From Bdellovibrionaceae bacterium UBA2339 (GTDB lineage Bacteria > Bdellovibrionota > Bdellovibrionia > Bdellovibrionales > JAMPXM01): a DNA stretch of 64,000 nucleotides. The stretch is from assembly GCA_002344785.1 (NCBI GenBank), contig DDUL01000056.1:37204-101203 (forward strand), written 5' to 3'. The notes beneath the pieces were generated by a model, which had not been told where the DNA came from, searched no databases, and saw only the letters and a list, made by a program, of their open reading frames with translations. Below are positions 27,102 to 34,950 of this stretch, piece after piece; the first letter of the stretch is position 1; each line of letters opens with the position of its first letter. Position numbers and translations under genes: made by a program.

Positions 27102-27830
27102 TTAATCTTCGACACGATGTACGACTTCGGCCAAAGGAATTCGGAAACGCTCACCCCAGCGGCCTCGCTCGGTGGGGTGGCCCACAGCGATCACCATGAC
27201 AACGCGTTGGCTTCGTCGAAGTTTGAGCGCGCGGCGAACTCGAGATTCGTCGAAACCTTCCATCATGCATGTGCCCGCACCCTGAGCTGTGATGGCGAGC
27301 ACAAAGTTCTCACAGGCGAGGGCTGCGGATTTAACTGCCACTTCTTGCAGATCGCGTCGTCCGGCGGGGCGGATCATAATTGGGCGAAAGAGACTTACGA
27401 GGCGAAGTCCAATCCAGCGAAGGCCACCGAGCAGTCCGAATGCATTGATGTACATGAGGGGAATGAGTTTTTCGTAGTAGTCGCGCATGCTCGGCGGAAA
27501 GTTGGGCTTTTTCGGGGCTGCTTGTTGAATGCTTTGATCCACCCACGCGAGAATTTGGGGGCGTGAGCGTCGCCATTTTCCGTAATCGGCCGTGACGACA
27601 ATCAAATGCGAGGCGGTTCGCGCAGCTCCCTGCGACAAGCAGGCCGAGATCAACTGCTTGTGGGTGCTTCCGTCTCGGCTTGTCCAGTAAAAATCCCAGG
27701 TCTGAACATTGGAGGAGTTGGGTGCCAGTGTTGCGGCCTGAAGGGCCCGCTCGATAATCTTGTCGTCGACGGGGGCGTCGGAAAAGTTGCGAATGCTGCG
27801 CCGACGTTCAAGTACTTCGAAGAATTCCAC
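27102..27830 (-). CDS. Nitroreductase family FMN-dependent oxidoreductase
   Basis: 242-residue flavoprotein likely reducing nitro or quinone-like substrates with NAD(P)H. The FMN-binding ERRRSIRNFSDAPV at the N-terminus and LAPNSSNVQTWDFYW are typical. The C-terminal half has the expected CENFVLAITAQGAGTCMMEGF and VIAVGHPTERGRW. It starts with GTG 5 bases after AGGAG. It probably forms an operon with the ICMT-like gene downstream. Confidence 0.82.
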   Translation of the reverse strand: MEFFEVLERRRSIRNFSDAPVDDKIIERALQAATLAPNSSNVQTWDFYWTSRDGSTHKQLISACLSQGAARTASHLIVVTADYGKWRRSRPQILAWVDQSIQQAAPKKPNFPPSMRDYYEKLIPLMYINAFGLLGGLRWIGLRLVSLFRPIMIRPAGRRDLQEVAVKSAALACENFVLAITAQGAGTCMMEGFDESRVRRALKLRRSQRVVMVIAVGHPTERGRWGERFRIPLAEVVHRVED

Positions 27831-28110
27831 GCGTGCTCCTCAAGGCGGGCGAGGCCAATGCGCCTCATATCTGGTGAGAAGTGATGGAATTGTCAAAAGC
27901 CGCGCACAGCTTCTGATGTTTGTGTCGAGTTTGGCCTCTAATGCGTGTTGGCAAACGTGGAATTGACTGCATTTCATGCACAACTGACACTTTTTGTGTC
28001 GAGAGAATCTCGCACACCTAGGAGGGGACTGCGGGGTTCTTCTGAGTTTTGGAAATGTCTGTGGAAGTGGTTGGGGAAGCCGGGATCGGCACAACAAAAG
28101 GAATTGGCGT
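27831..28110. other. Intergenic stretch without gene
   Basis: The 280 bases between the divergent nitroreductase and substrate-binding protein genes hold the promoters of both. I see TTGACT at 27963 but no good -10 at the right spacing, and no RNA, repeat or credible small ORF. Confidence 0.5.
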
Positions 28111-29193
28111 ATGAAAATGAGTTTTGGATCAGTGATGGGTGCAGCGGTGGGACTGGCAGGCTTGGTTGCTGGTGTTGCGCAAGCTTCGACAGCTGGTAAA
28201 CCAGCGCAAAAGATCAATGTTTGCTATCAAGACTTTCGCGAGGAAATGGTCACGGCGGCTTTGCTTGTCGCGGAGAAGAACAAATTCTTTGCCGAAGAGG
28301 GCTTGCAGATTCGCTGGATCAAATCGCCAAAGATGTCGAAGTTTGCCCAAGATCAAGTCTTGAAGGTATCGAACCTCAATGCGAAGGCTGAACCTGCATA
28401 CTTGAATGGCGTGATTGAAGAAGCCGCTGTCTTGCAGAATGCGGAAAAAGAAAAGTGCCATTTCGTTTCGACAACCGTCGAAGCGGCATTCGGTGCGGGC
28501 GTGGATTTGTCATTGTATGTGCCCGTGGCGAATTATCGCTATGGCAAGGATTACGATGTTCCGGTTGTGGTTCGAGCGGACTCGGAGATTAAGAGTGTTG
28601 CGGATCTAAAAGGTAAGACAGTGCGCGTGAATCAGGTTGGCAGCGTGTTGCCTTTCGAGGACATGCTCAAGTCAGCTGGCCTTTCTTCAAAGGACGTGAA
28701 GTATCAGAAAGTCGCGCTCAACAGCGTGCACACGGCATTGGATCAAAAGCAGGTCGATGTGGTGCTCAGCTACAATCCCACCATTCCGCTGCTGATGGGT
28801 TCAAATCGCGTGCGAGTGCTGGAGGGCAATTTGTTCGCCAAGCACTATCCGGGCGGCTATGTGCCGCACTCGCTGTTGTTGATGAGCAAGTCGCGAACTG
28901 AGGCTCAAGTTCAGGAAAAATTCATGCGTGCCTTTGAGCGCGGCTCGCAGCAGCTGACGCAAAAGCCGGGAACTCTGGTCGAGGCCTTTCCTTTCCTGAA
29001 GAAGAACTACAGCAACGTCGAAATTGAGCGAAGCCTCAACTTCACCAAGATCGGTCCAGCTGTGATTCGTAAGTCGAGCAATGCGGCGACCTATATGCAG
29101 GACAGTCGCTTTGCGGAGTACGCGAATCTGCTGCAAGAGCGAGGTTTCTTGACCTCCAAGGTGGACTTGAGCTCTTGGCAGAATGTTCAGTGA
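28111..29193 (+). CDS. ABC transporter substrate-binding protein (NMT1/THI5-like), orphan
   Basis: Predicted periplasmic ligand-binding protein of 360 residues. A signal peptide (FGSVMGAAVGLAGLVAGVAQAS) is followed by the two-lobed fold starting INVCYQDFREEMVTAALLVAEKNKFFAEEGL, with the lobe motif VADLKGKTVRVNQVGSVLPFEDML typical of SsuA/TauA/THI5 proteins. No ABC permease or ATPase is nearby. Instead it overlaps a phytol-kinase-like membrane protein by 11 bases. ATG 28111 follows AGGAA. The 280-base gap upstream holds no gene I can support. Ligand unknown. Confidence 0.8.
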   Translation: MKMSFGSVMGAAVGLAGLVAGVAQASTAGKPAQKINVCYQDFREEMVTAALLVAEKNKFFAEEGLQIRWIKSPKMSKFAQDQVLKVSNLNAKAEPAYLNGVIEEAAVLQNAEKEKCHFVSTTVEAAFGAGVDLSLYVPVANYRYGKDYDVPVVVRADSEIKSVADLKGKTVRVNQVGSVLPFEDMLKSAGLSSKDVKYQKVALNSVHTALDQKQVDVVLSYNPTIPLLMGSNRVRVLEGNLFAKHYPGGYVPHSLLLMSKSRTEAQVQEKFMRAFERGSQQLTQKPGTLVEAFPFLKKNYSNVEIERSLNFTKIGPAVIRKSSNAATYMQDSRFAEYANLLQERGFLTSKVDLSSWQNVQ

Positions 29194-29935
29194 GATTCTC
29201 AATCCGATCGCGGCACTTTGTGTGCTGCTCAATTTTGGCCTGAGCTATTTGCTGGGCCTTGGGGTGAAGCTCGGGTGGTACCCGAGCTTCGTTTCTCGAA
29301 AAATCCTTCACATAAGTTTTTTCCTTCTTCCGTACTACTTTGGGCGCGAACTTTCCGGGCAATTCGCGGTCAATTTTGCGATCTCATTTTCTGTACTCAC
29401 GACTCTGCGATATGCGCTCTATATCGAACGGGTGCGGAGCAAGGTGAGGTTTCTCGATGTGAGTTTTCTTGCGTATGAGCGAATCGAGGATCGGCCCTAC
29501 AATCTGCATTACTTGTTTTTTCAGAGAGTGGTGCAGCTTCTGCTGATTAATTTGCCCGCAGTGTTCGTGCCTGAGTATTTTAGGCCGTCCTATATTTATC
29601 AGATCGCGTTTATGATTCTCGTATTCGGCGACGGACTCGCTGAGCCTGTGGGGCGTTGGGTGAAGAGTCCGAAGTATTCCGTGTTCACACTTTGGCTTGA
29701 GAGGCCAAGTCATCGAAGTTGGGCGGGCAGCGCCTGTGTCTACGTGGTGAGTTTCATTTGCGTGGTGGCCTTTTATCCCAATGAACGGCCAGAGTTTGTC
29801 TTGCAATTGATTCTTCTGCCACTTGTTGCGACCAGTATTGAAGCATTGGCGCCGCACTCGATCGACAATCCCTTTATTTTGTTGGGAAGCTTTTGGTTCA
29901 TGCGCTTGATTCAAGAACTTGTCGGTGGAGCCTGA
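29183..29935 (+). CDS. Phytol/dolichol kinase-like CTP-dependent membrane kinase
   Basis: 250 residues with about six transmembrane helices. The pattern matches the SEC59/VTE5/CTP-transferase-like group: an N-terminal SRKILHISFFLLPYYFG, a central FGDGLAEPVGRWV, SHRSWAGSACVYVVSF and a C-terminal ATSIEALAPHSIDNPFILL. Relatives phosphorylate prenol or lipid alcohols with CTP. The start lies inside the end of the substrate-binding protein gene, so the two are coupled. It ends 14 bases before a convergent gene. Substrate unknown; an isoprenoid alcohol is plausible. Confidence 0.72.
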   Translation: MFSEILNPIAALCVLLNFGLSYLLGLGVKLGWYPSFVSRKILHISFFLLPYYFGRELSGQFAVNFAISFSVLTTLRYALYIERVRSKVRFLDVSFLAYERIEDRPYNLHYLFFQRVVQLLLINLPAVFVPEYFRPSYIYQIAFMILVFGDGLAEPVGRWVKSPKYSVFTLWLERPSHRSWAGSACVYVVSFICVVAFYPNERPEFVLQLILLPLVATSIEALAPHSIDNPFILLGSFWFMRLIQELVGGA

Positions 29936-29949
29936 CTCGACTTGGTCGC

Positions 29950-31023
29950 TCACTTTGGTGCAGGCATGCAGTAGTGATTGAGTAAGAGCGTTTTTGTGGT
30001 GATGGATCGGCCGTTCGAGCAATTGGCTTCTGGCGTGAGCGTGTTTGGGGCTGGAGCCACGAGGCTCAGGATTTGCCCGTCGCGACTGATGAAGTAGGCC
30101 GGTTGCTGGGTCGAGAGAGATTCTTGAATCAAAAGTGGTCGAATTTCATCGATGGATCCGCGAAAGGCCGCGGCCTCGGGATCGCCGCGAAATTGTCGGA
30201 GCGATTTGGTCTGGCTTGGGATCAAACTGAATCGATCATGCGGCCAAGTGGCTTTGAGTTGGGAAATGGTTTGCGTCACAAATTGATAGCGGCGACTCTT
30301 TGGTTCGGTCGAGGCTTGATGCTGAGTTTTGTTGGGGGCCTTTTTTGTTAGGCGTGAGCCGGGGCTGAAACTCACGAGTTGAGAAAATACGAATTGCCGC
30401 TCAGGCACGAGGTTGTGGCAGGCCACACAGGCCTGAGTTTGTGTCGCAGCTTCGTCGGGAAATAGTTCGCCTTCGGGCGTGAAGAGCGCATAGCCCCATC
30501 CGCCGGTGTCGGCATAGCGTTTTTTATCGCGAACCATGAATTGAAATCGCTTTTGATCTTGAGGCGCTGAGGAGTTGGGGAAACTTGGATCTTCGCCAGT
30601 GAGGAAGCCAATTTTCGCAAACATCGATCCGTCCGGATAGGGGATCATCGCTCGCTGCGGATCGGTGGACATCGCTTGGTGATTTTGCTTCAGCGTCTGA
30701 TAAGCCAGTGGATTGGCGTAGGTGAAGCGCATCTCCTGGGTGTCTTGACGATAGCGGACTGTGACCAGCTTCCAAGTCTGAGCGAAGTCGCCAAACTGCT
30801 TGAGTTGAAGTCCGTTCATTTGTTGCGACTTTGCTTGAGCCGATAGTTGGGGCGTTGCGAGGAGCGTGAGGAGAAGTGTGAGTTGGATCGTGAGGCGGCG
30901 TCTGCGGAGGCGGCTGCGGAGGGGCCTGCGGGTGATGAGCTCATCAGCTAAGCGTAAGTGGCGATGAACTTGAGCATGATGCTGACTTGTGGGTCGAATC
31001 AATTTGCGAGCGCGATGAATCAT
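29950..31023 (-). CDS. Exported cytochrome P460-like haem protein
   Basis: 357-residue periplasmic protein. A very basic N-terminus and hydrophobic LTIQLTLLLTLLATPQLSAQA form a signal peptide. The central region FAKIGFLTGEDPSF...TGGWGYALFTPEG and the haem-binding CVACH in ATQTQACVACHNLVPERQFVFSQL match the cytochrome P460 family, whose members oxidise small N compounds or serve unknown redox roles. The C-terminal 150 residues are not recognised. ATG at 31023 follows AGGAAGG by 8 bases; an upstream ATG at 31053 is possible. Divergent from the peroxidase. Confidence 0.75.
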   Translation of the reverse strand: MIHRARKLIRPTSQHHAQVHRHLRLADELITRRPLRSRLRRRRLTIQLTLLLTLLATPQLSAQAKSQQMNGLQLKQFGDFAQTWKLVTVRYRQDTQEMRFTYANPLAYQTLKQNHQAMSTDPQRAMIPYPDGSMFAKIGFLTGEDPSFPNSSAPQDQKRFQFMVRDKKRYADTGGWGYALFTPEGELFPDEAATQTQACVACHNLVPERQFVFSQLVSFSPGSRLTKKAPNKTQHQASTEPKSRRYQFVTQTISQLKATWPHDRFSLIPSQTKSLRQFRGDPEAAAFRGSIDEIRPLLIQESLSTQQPAYFISRDGQILSLVAPAPNTLTPEANCSNGRSITTKTLLLNHYCMPAPK

Positions 31024-31108
31024 AAGCTTCGCCTTCCTATGGACTTGCGGCATGCCCCTAGGTTGAGCTTACACTTGAGCCATGTTGTGGCAAATTGGAG
31101 GAAAGATC

Positions 31109-32170
31109 TTGAACGACGGGCTGCAATTTGGGGCTCGTTTTGGCGATCTGCGTAAGCAAATCAATTTGCCTCAATGTCATCGGAAGTTGGGTTTGGTATT
31201 CGCGGCGGCTTTGGTGTCGTGGCTTGGGATGAGCGGTGATCTTGCGTTGGGGGCTCGGCCACTTGATTCCAATACTAGAAATTCCAAGAGTTGGAAGGTT
31301 GTCGAAACGCTACCATGGGCATGGCGTGATCATTCGGCACCATTGTCTCGCCTTAAATTCGAAGATGTGGAGCTTGGAGAATTGCTGTTCTTTGATCCGC
31401 AGTTGAGCGGCAATTTGAAGCAGTCATGTGCGACTTGCCATGATCCTCGGCGCGGGTTTTCAAATGCTCAAGCGGTTGCAACGGGAGCGCGGGGTCAGCG
31501 CGGTCAATACAATGTGCCAGTGATCTTCAATCGAGTTCACGGTGATCTTCAGTTTTGGGATGCTCGAGGTGTCAATCTCAAGTCGATGATCACCTCGCCG
31601 GTGACCTCGCCCCTTGAAATGGCCGCAGATTTAGATGTGGTTTTGGAGCGACTAAATCGAAGCGCCACGTACAAGTCTTTTGGCTTGATGACGAAAGACC
31701 GACTCGAAATTGCGCTCGCGAGCTTTCTGCAAAGTTTGATCACGGCGGATTCGCGCTTTGATCTCAGTCAAAATGGTCATCCGGAACTGCTGTCGGAGCG
31801 TGAGCAGCAAGGGAAAGATTTGTTCTTCAACACCTACAAGTGTCAGAGCTGCCACTCGGGAGTGAATTTTTCGAGTGAGACGTTGCAGCCGCGCTGTGGA
31901 ACGCCAATGAACCAAGCCCAAGTGTCGAGCACGGGCGATGCGGCTCAGGTGAATTATGGGAATTGGTTGAAAGTTCCAACATTGAGGAATCTAAAGCAAT
32001 CAGCTCCCTACCTGCATAGCGGCCGACTGCGAAGCATTGATGAAGTGCTCGAGTTTTATAATTCTGTTGATCGGCCACTGCCGAAGTCGCATCGCAGGCT
32101 CTTGGCGGAGTTTCTCAGGACACTTGAAAGCGAAGTTGTGCAGTTTAAGCCTCGGCCAAAGGCGCCGTGA
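31109..32170 (+). CDS. Di-haem cytochrome c peroxidase/MauG family protein
   Basis: Periplasmic di-haem protein, 353 residues, with signal peptide KLGLVFAAALVSWLGMSGDLALG. Haem motifs are CATCH (107-111) in the typical QSCATCHDPRRGFS and CQSCH (245-249). Family members reduce hydrogen peroxide or oxidise proteins. Features such as ELLFFDPQLSG and NVPVIFNRVHGDLQFWDARG are typical. TTG at 31109 has a strong GGAGG site; ATG 31082 is in frame but has no clear site. It is divergent from the P460-like gene, separated by fewer than 90 bases, so they may share regulation. Confidence 0.85.
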   Translation: MNDGLQFGARFGDLRKQINLPQCHRKLGLVFAAALVSWLGMSGDLALGARPLDSNTRNSKSWKVVETLPWAWRDHSAPLSRLKFEDVELGELLFFDPQLSGNLKQSCATCHDPRRGFSNAQAVATGARGQRGQYNVPVIFNRVHGDLQFWDARGVNLKSMITSPVTSPLEMAADLDVVLERLNRSATYKSFGLMTKDRLEIALASFLQSLITADSRFDLSQNGHPELLSEREQQGKDLFFNTYKCQSCHSGVNFSSETLQPRCGTPMNQAQVSSTGDAAQVNYGNWLKVPTLRNLKQSAPYLHSGRLRSIDEVLEFYNSVDRPLPKSHRRLLAEFLRTLESEVVQFKPRPKAP

Positions 32171-32404
32171 TTCGCTGAACGAATTTCTGAAGCCTGTGAA
32201 TGTCACGGCTGTGTGAACTTGCTGGACGAGCGGACTCGTGGGTCTTGTTAAGACTTTGCTGAGAACTCATGAACTGCGGCGATTGAGCGGGCATGGCTTG
32301 GAAAGTCGCATTGGATCGAGCAATCTGATTGAGGCTCATGGCATTCGTTCCGCGCGAGGGTAGGACTCTTTCGGGCTGGGTGAAAGACGGCCAAGGTGGA
32401 TGCG

Positions 32405-34936
32405 ATGTTGTGGAAAGACGAATCATCGAAAGGACAAGAATTGGCAGTCGAGACGGGCGAACTGTCGTCGAGTACAAGCACTCGTGTTTCCACGTTGCCC
32501 GCGTGGGTGGGAAGCATTTGGCGCGGACGACTTTATAAGCGAATTGTATTTGTAGGTTCGGCGGTGCTGATCGCGATTGGGCTTAGCACATTAGTTGGCT
32601 GGGCTGGCGAAGTGGACGTGTTGCGCTCTTGGCTCTTACAAAAGGTCGCCATGAATCCGCTGACAGCCGTGGGATTTATTGCCGCAGGCCTAGCACTATT
32701 GGGGCACTTGCATGCATCTCTTGAAACGAAGTCACAGTTGGGAAGCGTGAGTTTGATCACGCGGTTTCTAGCCTTCGTCGTATTCGCCATTGGCGCCTTG
32801 CGAATTCTAGGTTTGATGGGTTGGGATCTCGGCTGGGATCAGGTTTTGTTTCGAGATCAGCTCGGAACAAATCGGATTGCGCCGAACACGGCTCTCGCAT
32901 TTGTTCTTGGTGGACTGGGTCTATTGTTGAAGTCGCAAGCTCGTTCGTGGGCTGAGCGTGGTGTTGATGTTACCGCAGCCCTGTTGATGAGTTTGAGTGT
33001 GGTGAGCCTTGTCGGCTATTTGTTCGGCACACAGGGCCTCTATGGTCTTTCGACATTTATTCCCATGGCCTTTAATACGGCATTCGCATTTTTGGTGTTG
33101 GCGCTGAGCTTGTCCTGCTTGCGCGAGGACGCGGGCTTAGCGGGAATTGTCGGAGCTCGTGATCTTGGTGGAAGTGTCGCGCGAAGAATGCTGCCAGTCG
33201 TGATTTTGATTCCGCTGGTGCTGGGTGGACTGCGCACCCTCGGGCAGAATGCGGGCTGGTATGAATTTGAATTCGGAGTTTCTTTACTCGTCGCTTTTAC
33301 GATTGTGGCCTTGGCTGTACTCACAGGGCGATCGGCGCTGAAGCTAGGGCGGCTTGACCGAGCGCTGCAAGCCCAGTCGCAATTGCTGACTTCGGTTGTT
33401 GATCACATTGCGGATGGTGTTGTGGTCGTCGACCCCAGCGGAAATATTGTGCTGAAGAATCCGATGGCCACCGAACTTTTGGATGCGCATAACGAGAAGG
33501 CGCAGTGGTGGTCGCTGGATGAAAATCGAGAAGTTTCAGATCCGACCGCGCAGTCTCTTGAGCGGACAGAAGCCTCGGACCGAGAGCTGACGTTTGAAGA
33601 TCGCCACTCAGGCCGAGTTCTCAGTGTGATTGGGCGATCTTTGAAGTTTGATGGAGGCTCTTGGGGCAGACTGGCCGTCGTTCGTGACATTACGGCGATG
33701 AAAGTGGCGGAGCGACAGCTCAAGGCGAGTCATTCCGAGCTCGAGCTTCGGATCCAAGAACGCGTGGGGGAGTTGACTCGTGCGCGCGCGCAAATTGAAC
33801 AGCTCCAGAAATTGGATGCCATCGGTCGCCTTGCGGGTGGCATAGCCCATGATTTCAATAATATTTTGGGCGCTATTCAGATGTGCTGTGACTTCATTAC
33901 GCTCAAAAAGAGCGACGCCAAGGTCGTTGAAGAGACGGCAGCGCAAATTCGAACATCAACGAGTCGAGGCGCATCGCTCACGCGGCAGCTCCTAATTTTT
34001 AGTCGTGACCGAGAGGTGGAGCGCAAAGTTCTGAACCTCAACACCTTGGTGCAGGAGCATGTGAAAATGCTGAGCCGATTGGTCGGCGATCAGTATCAGA
34101 TTGAATTGAACCTGTGTCGTGAAGACTTACAGATTGAGGCGGATCCCTCACAGGTCGAACAGGTGTTGATGAATTTGGTCATCAACGCTCGAGATGCCAT
34201 GCCTCAAGGTGGGCGGATTCTCATTTCGACTTTGAAGGTCAGTCATGTTGAGTCTTCAAGTGATGCGAATCTTGTTACGACCATTGGCAAGCGCGACGTC
34301 GCGCATGCAACTTTACGCGTTCAAGACTTTGGCTGTGGAATGGACTTGGCGACTCAAGAAAGAATCTTTGATCCGTTTTTCACGACCAAGCCCTTGGGCA
34401 AAGGCACGGGATTGGGACTTTCGACGGTGTATGGAATCGTGAAGAGTCTGGAAGGTTGGATTCGAGTGAAAAGTGAAGTTGGCCATGGTTCGGAGTTGAG
34501 CGTGTGGCTGCCTCTGACCGATAAGGCGATGGCTCGGGTCGAACATCAAGCTCCGACGCTTCCCCTTGAGGGGCAGGCGTCGATCTTGGTTGTTGAGGAC
34601 GATGTGCACCTGCGGTCACTCTTCGTCGATGCTTTGGAGAGCTATGGTTACAAGGTTTCGATGGCAGAAAACGGCCGTCGTGCACTGGAGAAGATTGATT
34701 CGGGTGCGAAATTCGATTTGATCATTACGGATATGATGATGCCAGAGTTGGGAGGCGCAGAACTCTTGCGGGAAGTTCTACTTCGGGAACCCTTAGCGAA
34801 AGTGATTTGTATATCTGGCTATCGAGGTGAAGAGCCCCTTGCGGAAATCGAAAACAATCCTCGAGTCGTGTTTTTGAATAAGCCGTTTGATACGGCGACG
34901 CTGTTGGGCCGAGTGCGATCTTTGACGAGCATGTAA
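32405..34936 (+). CDS. Hybrid sensor histidine kinase with C-terminal receiver
   Basis: 843 residues. The N-terminal third has about seven or eight transmembrane helices with NPLTAVGFIAAGLALL-like repeats, seen in membrane sensors of unknown ligand. Then follow a PAS-like domain (about residues 325-430), a short coiled coil, the HisKA box GGIAHDFNNILGAI with His482, an ATPase domain (NARDAMPQGG, DFGCGMD, FFTTKPLGKGTGLGLSTVYG) and a receiver with Asp776 in ITDMMMPELGG. It belongs to the kinases that pass phosphate to an attached receiver; no response regulator with an output domain is adjacent. ATG 32405 follows AAGGTGG; a GTG at 32396 is possible. Confidence 0.9.
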   Translation: MLWKDESSKGQELAVETGELSSSTSTRVSTLPAWVGSIWRGRLYKRIVFVGSAVLIAIGLSTLVGWAGEVDVLRSWLLQKVAMNPLTAVGFIAAGLALLGHLHASLETKSQLGSVSLITRFLAFVVFAIGALRILGLMGWDLGWDQVLFRDQLGTNRIAPNTALAFVLGGLGLLLKSQARSWAERGVDVTAALLMSLSVVSLVGYLFGTQGLYGLSTFIPMAFNTAFAFLVLALSLSCLREDAGLAGIVGARDLGGSVARRMLPVVILIPLVLGGLRTLGQNAGWYEFEFGVSLLVAFTIVALAVLTGRSALKLGRLDRALQAQSQLLTSVVDHIADGVVVVDPSGNIVLKNPMATELLDAHNEKAQWWSLDENREVSDPTAQSLERTEASDRELTFEDRHSGRVLSVIGRSLKFDGGSWGRLAVVRDITAMKVAERQLKASHSELELRIQERVGELTRARAQIEQLQKLDAIGRLAGGIAHDFNNILGAIQMCCDFITLKKSDAKVVEETAAQIRTSTSRGASLTRQLLIFSRDREVERKVLNLNTLVQEHVKMLSRLVGDQYQIELNLCREDLQIEADPSQVEQVLMNLVINARDAMPQGGRILISTLKVSHVESSSDANLVTTIGKRDVAHATLRVQDFGCGMDLATQERIFDPFFTTKPLGKGTGLGLSTVYGIVKSLEGWIRVKSEVGHGSELSVWLPLTDKAMARVEHQAPTLPLEGQASILVVEDDVHLRSLFVDALESYGYKVSMAENGRRALEKIDSGAKFDLIITDMMMPELGGAELLREVLLREPLAKVICISGYRGEEPLAEIENNPRVVFLNKPFDTATLLGRVRSLTSM

Positions 34937-34950
34937 TTGCGTCGACTGAC

